Source: M0108 sp044228795 (lineage in GTDB: Bacteria > Pseudomonadota > Gammaproteobacteria > Chromatiales > Chromatiaceae). Taken from it: a stretch of 64,000 nt of DNA. The notes under the pieces are model-generated. The model made no database searches. It saw nothing but the letters and a program-made list of their open reading frames with translations, and was not told where the DNA came from. Shown here piece by piece: positions 27,246 to 35,644 of the stretch (positions within the stretch are counted from its first letter, which is position 1; every line of letters starts with the position of its first letter). The translations under genes and the position numbers were made by a program. Location of the stretch: positions 1-64,000 of the forward strand of contig JBGAUE010000011.1 in NCBI GenBank assembly GCA_044228795.1, in the 5' to 3' direction.

Positions 27246-27464
27246 CTAGCCCGCCAGGTCATGGGGGCGGTAAAAGTCCGCCTCGCGGATGGGTCGCTCC
27301 CTGGGCGCGGCCTGAGTGAGTAGAGCCCCGGCTGTCGGGGCACCGATGCGCCAATGGGGAACCAAGGTCAGGGAGCCCTGGGCACCCCAGGTGCCCAGGG
27401 TCAGAAGCCTGAGCAGCAGGCGACGCTGATGGGATGGGTCCTGGTACAGTCTCTGGGACTTCAT
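27246..27464 (-). CDS. Small protein (72 aa) with C-terminal READFY motif
   Basis: ATG 27464 overlaps the radical SAM gene stop (ATGA), and the stop lies eight bases before the MEMO-AMMECR1 start, so it is embedded in the operon. The N-terminus is basic with HQRRLLLRLLTLGTWGAQG, a weakly hydrophobic stretch that could be a signal sequence, though it is not a classical one. The C-terminus RPIREADFYRPHDLAG resembles the end of the 89-residue protein two genes upstream (SRHEADWYSPAQ). I do not recognise the family. Confidence 0.65.
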   Translation of the reverse strand: MKSQRLYQDPSHQRRLLLRLLTLGTWGAQGSLTLVPHWRIGAPTAGALLTQAAPRERPIREADFYRPHDLAG

Positions 27465-28441
27465 TGCCAAACCCCCGGGATGGATTGATTGCAGGTGGGG
27501 CAACGGCCGTCAGCCGTCAGCCGGTTTTCCACGACCATGAAGCCAACCCGCCGGATCAGGATCGTGCCGTCCCTGGGGCAACGGGTGGAGTTTCCTGCGT
27601 GCCCCAGTACATTGTCAACATAGACGTATTCGAGCCCCGCGTCCTGGGCCTCCCGCTGGGCCCGCTCCAGCGACTCGGTCGGGGTCGGGGGCAGGTTACG
27701 CATCCGGTAGAGTGGCTGGAAACGGCTGAAATGCAGCGGCGTCTGGGGTCCGAGCTCGTCGCGCACCCAGCGGGCCATCGAGCGGATCATGGCGAGGTCG
27801 TCGTTAAGGGTCGGGATCACCAGGTTGGTGATCTCGATCCAAACACCCTCCTCTCTCAGGATGACCAATGCATCCAGGACCGGCTTTAAGGTGGCCCCAT
27901 TCACCTGGCGATAGAAGTCATCATCGAATGCCTTGAGGTCCACATGACAGGCGTCCAATACCCGGCACAACCGTCTTAGCGGCTCCGGCTTGATATAGGC
28001 GGCGGTGACGCAGGTATTCACAAGTCCGGCGGCGTGGGCCAGTGCCCCGGTGTCGGCGACATATTCGTAGAAGACTACGGGGTCGGAATAGGTAAAGGCG
28101 ATGCCCAAGCAGCCTTCCTCCTTGGCCACCTGCACCAACTCGGGTGGATCCAGCCTATAGACCTCCTCCATCTCCTCGCCGCCCCGCTGGGAGAGCTGCC
28201 AGTTCTGGCAGTTGAGACAGTGCAGATTGCAACCGGCAGTGCCCACCGAAAAGAGTGTCGCCCCGGGGTAGAAGTGATAGAAAGGCTTCTTTTCGATGGG
28301 ATCAATATGCACCGCTGAGGGCCGGCCGTAGGTGGTGGCCATGAGCTTCCCCTCCAGGTTTACGCGTACCCGGCAGTCGCCAGAGGCACCCTCGGGGATG
28401 GTGCAGCCCCGGGGGCAGAGTTCGCAGGTCACGGCGCTCAC
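27461..28441 (-). CDS. AmmeMemoRadiSam system radical SAM enzyme
   Basis: A 326-residue radical SAM protein related to pyruvate formate-lyase activating enzymes. The 4Fe-4S site is CNLHCLNC (Cys71, Cys75, Cys78). Extra cysteines at the N-terminus (CELCPRGC and GDC) and a C-terminal CPTC pair suggest further metal binding. The TIGR family for this subgroup is defined by co-occurrence with MEMO and AMMECR1 proteins, and both occur here as a fusion two genes downstream. The substrate is unknown. The GTG start overlaps the previous stop as GTGA, and its stop overlaps the next ATG. It appears cytoplasmic. Confidence 0.9.
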   Translation of the reverse strand: MSAVTCELCPRGCTIPEGASGDCRVRVNLEGKLMATTYGRPSAVHIDPIEKKPFYHFYPGATLFSVGTAGCNLHCLNCQNWQLSQRGGEEMEEVYRLDPPELVQVAKEEGCLGIAFTYSDPVVFYEYVADTGALAHAAGLVNTCVTAAYIKPEPLRRLCRVLDACHVDLKAFDDDFYRQVNGATLKPVLDALVILREEGVWIEITNLVIPTLNDDLAMIRSMARWVRDELGPQTPLHFSRFQPLYRMRNLPPTPTESLERAQREAQDAGLEYVYVDNVLGHAGNSTRCPRDGTILIRRVGFMVVENRLTADGRCPTCNQSIPGVWQ

Positions 28442-28707
28442 GGGGCGACCCCCGGGCCGCGGGCCGGGTCCCGCTGGGCGGGGCTGTACCAGTCCGCCTC
28501 GTGCCTGCTCAAGGACCCATCGTCGAGTCGCCGTTGCAGTGCCTTGAGGTCGAGGGAACGCCAGCCGGAGCCTGCCCGGTGGGCCAGGCCGAGTCCCTCG
28601 TCCAGGCTGATCCCGATCAGGAGCAGGCTGAATGCGACGAGCGCGAGGAAGCGCAATTCGCGGCCGCGCAGGTGTCTGAGGGGGAACGGGAAGGCGATCG
28701 GGTGCAT
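28438..28707 (-). CDS. Small single-span membrane protein (89 aa) with EADWY motif
   Basis: ATG 28707 has an AGGA ribosome binding site about eight bases upstream. A basic N-terminus (PLRHLRGRELR) precedes one membrane segment (FLALVAFSLLLIGISL). A predicted helix follows (SLDLKALQRRLDDGSLS), then HEADWYSPAQRDPARGPG. Topology by the positive-inside rule puts the C-terminus in the periplasm. The stop overlaps the radical SAM start (GTGA). I know no family name. The operon position and the motif shared with the 72-residue protein support a real gene. Confidence 0.7.
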   Translation of the reverse strand: MHPIAFPFPLRHLRGRELRFLALVAFSLLLIGISLDEGLGLAHRAGSGWRSLDLKALQRRLDDGSLSRHEADWYSPAQRDPARGPGVAP

Positions 28708-28771
28708 AGGTTGATCCTGAGGCCGGGAACGCGGCTGTGAAACCCCTAGCGCATTGCCTGGGATGACGAAA

Positions 28772-31700
28772 TTAGACCTGATCTGGGGCATCCGGGTTCA
28801 GTGCTGGGGTAGACCTTGGGCGTGGCCTGACCCGGGTATCGGTCCCGGCGAAGCAACGTCCGCAGCGGATGCAGTCCAGATCATAGTCGTGGCGCACCCC
28901 GAGGTCGCAGTGATCGTAACGGCGCCGGGGACCGAGACGATTGGCCAGGGCGAGCTTGTTGCCCAGGGCCAGGAAGGCGCCCATGGGACAGAGATAGCGA
29001 CACCAGAAGCGCACGTAGACGAGCGAGCCCAGCAGCACAGCCAGGACCAGGACCGCCATGGTCCCGCCCAAATGGGGCCCAAAGACGTGCTGCATGGGGT
29101 CGAAGGCGGCCCAGCCGGGGTCCCCAGAAGCCCAGACAGCGATCAGCATGAGCCCGAACAGCAGGTACTTGAGCCAACGCACCCGGAGCTCCAGTCGGCG
29201 GTCCGGGTAAGTCCGCAACCCCAGCCGCCGCCCGAGCCGGGAGGCGAGCCCCTGAAGGGCCCCGAATGGACAAAGATAGCCGCACCAGACCGGGCCCAGG
29301 AGTACGCCGGACAGGACAATAAACCCGATCAGGAGCCAGCGCTGGGGATTCTCGGCCGGGCTCGCGGCATGACCGAGGCTCAGATTCACCAGATCGATCT
29401 CGGTGATGGGAGTATTAAGCCAGACCCCCAGCACCACCACGCTGGCGGCCATGAGTGCCAGCCTGGACCGCTCCCCTCCCCAGAAATAGACCGGCACGAA
29501 GGCAATGAGCAGGGCCAGGGTGGCCCAAAATCCCAGGCCCAACCGGACCCGGGGCGACTCAGGCAGGGGCGGGACGGGCTCGCCGAAGGACTCCCGGGTT
29601 GCCCGGGCGGCGGCCAGGTCGATGGTCTTCAGTGCCGCCTTGCTGCTCACCGTCGCCCCGGCCAGCGCATCCACCCGGCCCTCGGCGAGCGGCCCGGCCT
29701 TGAGGTCGGTCCCAGCGAGGCCCGCAAGCCACGGTTCGAGGCCGAGGATGTAAGCAGGCGTCTCGTCCGATTCCAGATAACGTACCCCCTTCAGCACCCC
29801 GTCCCGGCCCACCGCCAGCAGCAGGTTCAGAGGGCCGGCGAAGCCCTTGATCTCGGGCGCGGCCCCCTGGCTTGCCAGTGCCACGGCCTGGGCATTCGCA
29901 TCGCCGGGGCCGTAGCCCAGATAGTGTGGGAAGGGGGAGGGCCGGAACTCGAAGCGCAGGGGTCCGCCGACTTCCTGCAGCCGGCCCTCCTCGAAGCTCA
30001 ACTGGGGTCCAGGGGCAGTGCCCGACTCCAGCAGGTGCCAGCCGTAGACCAACAGGACCCCAAAGGTCAGGGCCCAACCGAGCCTGGGCCAGGGGAAGGA
30101 CGGGATGCCCCGGGCCTTCGGTCGGATCAGGATCCCTGGGGCCAAGCGGGCGAAAAGCAGGGGTGCGAGCCCTAGGGGAGCGAGCAGGGCCAGAACCCGT
30201 GCCGTCCCCGAGATCCCCAGGAGCGGTACCATGAGTGCCCCGGTAATCAGCCCCCCCAGAGCCCCGCCCAGGTTGTCCGCTGCCACCGTGGAACCGCCGC
30301 TCGCCACCACTTGGGGCAGGTCGCGGTGGGCAATGGCAACGGCCAGTGGCAGGCCCAGCCCGGTGAGGAGTCCCAGGGCTCCGGACAGGGCCAGGAAGCC
30401 CGGCTCCTGAAGGGTCGAGGTCTCCCGGCCCAACAGGTCGAGCAGGACGGGCAAAGCCAGCATGGTCCCCGCGGTCAGGACCATAACCAGGGTCAGCCCC
30501 AGGACCGCTCGCCGATCGCCGACATGCGCCCCCAGACCGGCCCCCAGGGCCAGTCCGGTCATGAAGAGCCCGTTCAGGAGCGCCACCCGCTCGAACATGA
30601 AGCCCACCCGTGCCTGATAGGCGAAGAGGAGCGCGAGTTGGGCGGCCATGGCGACGAGCCCCAGCATAGCCATGGCGAAGACCGACCCCCGCCGTGCCAG
30701 TCCCTCCCGATTGAAGCCGCTCATCCCGGCGCGCAGGAGCCAGAGCCCGACCAGGAGCAGGGGCGGTAAGAGGAAGGCCGAGGCGCCCATGAGGCGCAGC
30801 CGCTCCATCCAGTCCACCAGCCCCGAGGCGCTGAGCTTGCCCCAGAGGATCATGTTCAGGTAGTAGGTGACCGGGCGCTCGTCGCTATCGAGATCGGACT
30901 TGGACTCAGCGAGCCGGGCCCGGACATAGTCGATTTCGTCCTTAGGCAGCAGATTCTGGAAGGCACCCCGGGGCAGGTCGTGGTCAGTCAATGGCTGGGC
31001 CCGATAGCGGCGGTCCAGTTCAGCCGGGTCCTCGCTGGGTCCGGGACCCGCGCTGGCACAGAAGACCTGACGCTCCCCCGGGGCGATGGCGATCTGGGGC
31101 AGGACCGAGGCGAGGGTCCGGTAGACCGACCCGTTGTAGCTTGCCACCGCGTGTCCCAGGTAGTGCGAGGTGCCGCTGACCTGGGTACAGAGGAGCCCCA
31201 ACTCGCCGAGAAGGGGCGCGAGCTGCCCGTAAAAGTCGCGGGTGAAGTAGCGGTTGCCGAAGGCGCTGGTGGGTGCCGCGGTCAGAACCAGAACTAGGTC
31301 GTACCGGGTCTCGGAGGGGAGTCGGTTGAGGAAGTGCCGGCCGTCCTCGAAGTGCAGAACGAGTCGCGGGTCGGCGAGTGCCGCCTGAGTCTCCCGGGTC
31401 AGATAGGGGCGTACCCGCTCGAACCCCTTGGCGTCGTCCTCCACCACCTCAATCAGCTCCACCGGCCAGCGCAGCAGCTCCGCCGGCAGACCCCCGGCCA
31501 GCCCCCCGAAGATGAGGATGCGCCGAGCCCCGTTCGACTGGGCCTGGAAATAGGCCGCCTCCAGGCGTACCTCCTCGGGCTGGGGGAAGCTCTCGCGCAC
31601 CTGGCCATCGGCAACCACCGTGATCTGCCCCGGGCCGGGTCCGTTCTGCCGGGCGAGTTGGGCCACCGCCACATGACCGTAGCGGGTCTCCACCGAATCC

Positions 31701-32494
31701 AACAGCTCCAACCCAGGTTGTAGGAGTGCGATGCGCATCCGTTCCAGGCTCCGCTCCAGCCCCGGGGTGGCGGGTGAGACGGCCAGCGCGAGTCCGGCAG
31801 CGGCCATCAGCGCCGCGCTCCAGGCCCAGGCGCGTGATTTGCCCGCCTGGATACAGACGGGTGACCGGGCCAGAGCCCAGACCACCAGCCCCAGCGCCAG
31901 GGCGACCAGCCCCAGGGTCTGGAGCAGCCCCAGGTATTGCACCAGGACGAAGGTGAAGAGCACTCCACCGGCCAGAGCGCCGAGGGCATCGGCGGCATAA
32001 AGCCGGGAGACCAGGCCGACTTCTGCACCCGGGGTGCGGTCCTCCGCTGCCCGCGCCAGGGCCTGGCAGGCGAGCGGAAAGGCGAGACCCAAGGCGAGGC
32101 CGCTGGGGGCCGTCACCAGGAAGTCCGCGAGAAACAGCTCACCCAATGGCACCAGTTCGCTCGCCGAGACCTCCAGCACCGCGCGCACCGAGCGCAGGGC
32201 CAGGACCTCCAAACCCAGAAGCAGGGGCAGTGCCAGCAGCAGCGTATTGAAGGCCGGCAATGGCGCCCTGACCCAGTTATGTTCCCGATACCCATAGGTA
32301 AGGGCCGAGCCCAGCCCTAGCCAGAAGAGCCAGCTCCCGTAGAAGGCACCGAGGCTCGCCTCGTTGCCGTAGAAGACCACCAGCCCTTCCCGGATCAGCA
32401 CCGCCTGCACGACCTGGGAATAGGCCCCAAGTACCACAAGCGCCAGGACGATACGCTGGGCCAGGGTGAGAAGGGTGCTAGGCGTTGCAGACAC
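28772..32494 (-). CDS. Giant membrane redox protein: spermidine-synthase-like + FMN-binding + NosR/NapH-like 4Fe-4S
   Basis: A 1240-residue fusion. Residues 1-230 are membrane helices, and ~260-500 a spermidine-synthase-like Rossmann domain. Its SAM loop FGGLAGGLPAE lacks the acidic residue of GGGDGG, so catalysis is doubtful. A second membrane block follows (~540-790). An extracytoplasmic FMN-binding domain then contains DALAGATVSS, matching the covalent flavinylation motif (predicted acceptor Thr948). A NosR/NapH-like polytopic domain has CGYLCPFGA (~1070) and CRYLCPMGA (~1164), and the tail carries CIRCGRC (~1206). It probably moves electrons across the membrane to periplasmic acceptors. 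It is first in the operon; no ApbE flavin transferase is in the window. Confidence 0.88.
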   Translation of the reverse strand: MSATPSTLLTLAQRIVLALVVLGAYSQVVQAVLIREGLVVFYGNEASLGAFYGSWLFWLGLGSALTYGYREHNWVRAPLPAFNTLLLALPLLLGLEVLALRSVRAVLEVSASELVPLGELFLADFLVTAPSGLALGLAFPLACQALARAAEDRTPGAEVGLVSRLYAADALGALAGGVLFTFVLVQYLGLLQTLGLVALALGLVVWALARSPVCIQAGKSRAWAWSAALMAAAGLALAVSPATPGLERSLERMRIALLQPGLELLDSVETRYGHVAVAQLARQNGPGPGQITVVADGQVRESFPQPEEVRLEAAYFQAQSNGARRILIFGGLAGGLPAELLRWPVELIEVVEDDAKGFERVRPYLTRETQAALADPRLVLHFEDGRHFLNRLPSETRYDLVLVLTAAPTSAFGNRYFTRDFYGQLAPLLGELGLLCTQVSGTSHYLGHAVASYNGSVYRTLASVLPQIAIAPGERQVFCASAGPGPSEDPAELDRRYRAQPLTDHDLPRGAFQNLLPKDEIDYVRARLAESKSDLDSDERPVTYYLNMILWGKLSASGLVDWMERLRLMGASAFLLPPLLLVGLWLLRAGMSGFNREGLARRGSVFAMAMLGLVAMAAQLALLFAYQARVGFMFERVALLNGLFMTGLALGAGLGAHVGDRRAVLGLTLVMVLTAGTMLALPVLLDLLGRETSTLQEPGFLALSGALGLLTGLGLPLAVAIAHRDLPQVVASGGSTVAADNLGGALGGLITGALMVPLLGISGTARVLALLAPLGLAPLLFARLAPGILIRPKARGIPSFPWPRLGWALTFGVLLVYGWHLLESGTAPGPQLSFEEGRLQEVGGPLRFEFRPSPFPHYLGYGPGDANAQAVALASQGAAPEIKGFAGPLNLLLAVGRDGVLKGVRYLESDETPAYILGLEPWLAGLAGTDLKAGPLAEGRVDALAGATVSSKAALKTIDLAAARATRESFGEPVPPLPESPRVRLGLGFWATLALLIAFVPVYFWGGERSRLALMAASVVVLGVWLNTPITEIDLVNLSLGHAASPAENPQRWLLIGFIVLSGVLLGPVWCGYLCPFGALQGLASRLGRRLGLRTYPDRRLELRVRWLKYLLFGLMLIAVWASGDPGWAAFDPMQHVFGPHLGGTMAVLVLAVLLGSLVYVRFWCRYLCPMGAFLALGNKLALANRLGPRRRYDHCDLGVRHDYDLDCIRCGRCFAGTDTRVRPRPRSTPALNPDAPDQV

Positions 32495-32723
32495 GGGGGC
32501 AGCTCGCAGGGGGGCGGGACCGGGGGATAAAGGATAGGAGACCAGAACCCTAATGACCGTTCACGGGGTGCAGCGCCTTATTTGTAGACCCAGGGACTCT
32601 GTGGACCCATAGACTCGAACCTGGGTGCATCCGGAGTGGATCAGGGGCCAACGGCGGCGCGGCGACCAGTTCGGCCTGATCAGCCTGGATTCGGGTATCG
32701 ACAGGTGCCAACGGCCAGGAAAG

Positions 32724-33379
32724 TCAACCCCTGAAGCCGGATCTGGCCCTGATCTTAGTCGCGCTCAGAAACCCTGGCAAGCACGGGTAGGTGCGTGGTC
32801 CGGCCGTCTGGTACGGGGACGGGGATGGAACCTTCGTCACCCAGCTACCATCAGTACCCGGCAGAAAGATGGTCACGGGGACAAGGTCTGCCAGCACGAA
32901 TTCCGCATAGCGAGCCGCGCCAGGACCCCATTGGACACCGCCCCTAGCCACCTCGACAAAGCGTCCTCCGCTCCTCCTAAATGAAGGACACGTCATGACT
33001 GGTCGAACCCAGCGCATCTCGCTGCGGTTGGGATCGATCACCATCAGCAACATGGTCATGAAACGCCCCATATTCTGGCCCAATCTCGCGGATGGGTGGG
33101 ATGGACGGGTGGGATCGAGCCAGCCTTCTCGGAGCAGGGTCGCGTTGAGCCGGCTGATACGTCCGGGCTCGCTCAACAGGGCGTCCGTCTGGTCAAGGAT
33201 CTCCTGAGATCTGCGCCAGTTCATCGTAGGCCAGACGCTCCGTCGCCACGCTACTCTGGGTCAGGAAGATGACAATGATGACCGAGGCCGTCAGCCAGGA
33301 GCGGTAAGGCCAACAGCAGGGGTACCCTGACCCGCAAGGGTAGCTTCTGTAAGTAGCTGGAGATCATCGCGGGCTCCAT
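32724..33379 (-). pseudogene. Frameshifted SpoIIE/PP2C-type phosphatase remnant
   Basis: Pieces of one gene are spread over several frames. ATG 33379 opens SSYLQKLPLRVRVPLLLALP, and after a one-base shift the frame reads TASVIIVIFLTQSSVATERL (a membrane segment). Another shift leads into SQEILDQTDALLSEPGRI and GRFMTMLLMVIDPNRSEMRW, the SpoIIE signature. A further frame restores SHDVSFI where a VRAGHD-like motif is expected, and VLADLVPVTIFLPGTDGSW matches the GTDG-W-T motif. At least three frameshifts and a degraded C-terminus mean no functional phosphatase. Confidence 0.78.
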
Positions 33380-33665
33380 GTGGCAGGTCCGGCCCAGGCG
33401 CAGGACCCAGAGGAGGCAGGCCCAAGACGGGGGTTCAAGTGGCTAGCAAATTGTAGGCGAAGGGCATTCAACACACCATCCAGTTGACCCTGGATGCCGG
33501 AGCTCATCATGATTGCGCATCGGTCGCGCTTGGGGGCTTCTGCTTCGGGTTTTCTCCTATCCAAAGCGAGACGCCGCCAACCCATCTGGCCTCCCCGGCA
33601 CGCTGACCATCGGACCCCATGGGCATTGCACCCGGCCATGCCGCTCCAAACCAGAAGACCGCACC
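33380..33665. other. Intergenic region before the phospholipase D-like gene
   Basis: About 285 bases with no recognisable gene on either strand. Open frames here lack similarity and ribosome binding sites. It separates the decayed phosphatase from the + strand stress genes and probably holds their promoter; I see no clear -35/-10 pair. Confidence 0.3.
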
Positions 33666-34709
33666 ATGTCGCACAGGCTGATCGTCCTTCCCGATGACAC
33701 CGTCGAGCCCATCCTTCATGCCATTAACGGCGCCCAGGAGACACTCGACATCCGCATGTTTCTGTTCACTGACACCACCCTGATGGAGGCGGTGATCGCG
33801 GCGCACCAGCGCGGTGTCAAGGTACGGGTCATGCTCAACCTGGCGCGTCGCAACGGCGAATCGGAGAATGAGGAGGCCCGTGAGCTGTTCACGAGAGCCG
33901 GTATCGAGGTGCGCGACAGCAACCCCGCCTTCGAGCTGACGCATCAAAAGTCGATGGTGGTCGATAACAAGATTGGCTTCATCGAGTCGCTAAACTGGGA
34001 GCCTAAGGATCTGACGATCACCCGGGACTATGCGGTGGTGACGACACGTGGCCATGAGATCGCCGAGATGATGGACTGCTTTGATGCCGACTGGGACCAT
34101 CAGGAGTTCACGCCGCCGGACGTATCTCCGCTGATCTGGTGCCCGAACAACGGCCGCCGGCGGGTCGCCGAGTTTATCGATACAACCAGGCACAGCCTGT
34201 GGGTGCAAAACGAGCGCTATCAGGACCCGGTGATTATCGAGCGTCTGGTGCGGGCGGTGCTCCGGGGGGTGAAGGTGCACATCCTGGCCAAACCTCCCCA
34301 TTCCCTCAAGCCCGATAAACTGATCGAAGGGGTCGGCGGCCTGCGGATCCTGCAGGACGTGGGCGCCAAGGTTCACACCCTTAAGCACCTCAAACTTCAC
34401 GCCAAGATGTTCCTCGCGGACGGCAAGCGGGCCATTGTCGGCTCGATCAACCTCGCGCCCGGCAGCTTCGACTCGCGACGGGAGTTGGCGATCGAAACCG
34501 CCAGCCCGGAGACCGTGGCGCGGCTCGCGAAGACCGCCGCACACGACTGGTCGCTGTCGCACCTGCTGGACCTCAGCGACGCCGCCCTGCTGGCGGACCT
34601 GAAGAAGCGCGAAGGGTTGAACCCGGACCAGCTGGTGTTATATGAGGATTGCGAGCATTGGAGCTACCACCACAACGGGCACCAGAGGCATCACCACAAC
34701 AAGGCCTAA
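33666..34709 (+). CDS. Phospholipase D-like (HKD) protein
   Basis: A 347-residue PLD-superfamily phosphodiesterase with two complete HKD motifs: THQKSMVVDN (His93, Lys95, Asp100) and LHAKMFLADG (His245, Lys247, Asp252). Each is followed by the expected SLN or GSINL. No signal peptide or membrane segments are seen, so it differs from cardiolipin synthases, which carry N-terminal helices. The substrate could be phospholipid or nucleic acid. The C-terminus is histidine-rich (HHNGHQRHHHNKA). ATG 33666 is chosen because homology starts at MSHRLIVLPDDTV; the frame is open further upstream to 33513 without similarity. Confidence 0.85.
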   Translation: MSHRLIVLPDDTVEPILHAINGAQETLDIRMFLFTDTTLMEAVIAAHQRGVKVRVMLNLARRNGESENEEARELFTRAGIEVRDSNPAFELTHQKSMVVDNKIGFIESLNWEPKDLTITRDYAVVTTRGHEIAEMMDCFDADWDHQEFTPPDVSPLIWCPNNGRRRVAEFIDTTRHSLWVQNERYQDPVIIERLVRAVLRGVKVHILAKPPHSLKPDKLIEGVGGLRILQDVGAKVHTLKHLKLHAKMFLADGKRAIVGSINLAPGSFDSRRELAIETASPETVARLAKTAAHDWSLSHLLDLSDAALLADLKKREGLNPDQLVLYEDCEHWSYHHNGHQRHHHNKA

Positions 34710-34914
34710 GCCTGTCGTCGGCGGGACTTGTTCCTCTGTTTGAAGTCTTTGGCAAGCCCTCGTCTCCTGTCGATGACCCGCTTTGTTTCGGACCAGCCGC
34801 CTTACTCCTTAGCCATTGGTGTTCCGACCTTACATGCACGATGATCAACATCCTAGCCATTCCGGTTGCGTCAAGCCCACCGTCATCCACCCTAACCCAT
34901 TGAGGAAATTCCAT

Positions 34915-35532
34915 ATGTACATCAAGCAACCCGAGTCCCGTAAATCGCCTGTCCCCGCTCTGCTCCCGGGCGTTTGTTCGGTTCTGGCCCTGACCGCCTG
35001 CCTGATGGTCGGCAGCGCTCAGGCCACCGATCAGGGCCCACGTGCCCATGCCCAGGGCAAGTACGACACCGTCACCGCCACCTATGTCGTGGTTGAGGGC
35101 GATGACCTATTCGCCATCAGCGAGCGCTTGCAGGTCCCGGTCGATGACCTGAAGAATCACAACAAGCTGGCGTCGGACAAGGTCGAGGCCGGCCAAAAGC
35201 TGGCGGTTGGAACCGCTGGCGGTAGCGCCGATAAGTCCGCGGCCCACCCCTCTGCGGCTCATCCGTCTGCTGCCCACCAGACTGCGGCCAAGAAGCCGCT
35301 GGCTAAGATGACCTGCGAGGACTTCGTCAGTCTGGATGAGACCTTTCAGCCCAAGGCGGTCTACTGGGCCGTCGCCTACAGCAAGAGCGGCCAGCCCGAG
35401 GCGGAGGAGGTGGACGTGGTCGGCGTCGAACGGGCCGTTCCCATTGTCGTGCAGGAATGCCAGAAGACCCCCAAGGAATCCTTCTGGCAAAAGGCCAAGG
35501 CGGAGTTCAAAAAGCTGGAGCAGAAGTTCTAG
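34915..35532 (+). CDS. Periplasmic LysM-HdeA fusion protein
   Basis: A 205-residue secreted protein. A Sec signal peptide (residues ~15-37, ending GSAQA) is followed by a LysM domain (YVVVEGDDLFAISERL to AGQKLAVG). An Ala/His-rich linker contains AAHPSAAHPSAAHQ. A C-terminal HdeA-like domain follows, with MTCEDFVSLDETFQPKAVYW and its second cysteine in VVQECQKTP. HdeA domains are acid-activated periplasmic chaperones stabilised by that disulfide; LysM would tether it to peptidoglycan. A TGAGGA ribosome binding site precedes ATG 34915; an upstream in-frame start at 34816 would bury the signal peptide. It lies just before an HdeD-like gene. Confidence 0.85.
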   Translation: MYIKQPESRKSPVPALLPGVCSVLALTACLMVGSAQATDQGPRAHAQGKYDTVTATYVVVEGDDLFAISERLQVPVDDLKNHNKLASDKVEAGQKLAVGTAGGSADKSAAHPSAAHPSAAHQTAAKKPLAKMTCEDFVSLDETFQPKAVYWAVAYSKSGQPEAEEVDVVGVERAVPIVVQECQKTPKESFWQKAKAEFKKLEQKF

Positions 35533-35552
35533 ATCAACCGCATCCCTTCACT

Positions 35553-35571
35553 CTCTCCCCCACGGGGAGAG
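35553..35571 (+). terminator. Perfect hairpin after the LysM-HdeA gene
   Basis: CTCTCCCC (35553-35560) pairs with GGGGAGAG (35564-35571) around a three-base loop. No T-run follows, so it may attenuate transcription or stabilise the mRNA rather than end it. The next gene begins 73 bases on. Confidence 0.4.
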
Positions 35572-35644
35572 GGCTTGGCAGAGTGATACGGTCACACGGT
35601 GCCAATAACCTCCCATAAATGATCGAGAAACACAGGCCATCATC

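Noticed and set aside
28754..30175. 473-codon + strand frame opposite the giant redox protein
   Set aside because: The Pro/Gln/Gly-rich antisense translation shows no similarity; the minus-strand gene has clear domains and operon context.
30648..30863. CRISPR-like or tandem repeats in Pro/Ala-rich coding stretches
   Set aside because: The repetition follows from codon bias and low-complexity linkers; no regularly spaced identical repeats were found anywhere in the window.
33364..33639. Minus-strand 91-codon frame upstream of the phospholipase D-like gene
   Set aside because: No similarity, no ribosome binding site and no operon context; treated as non-coding.
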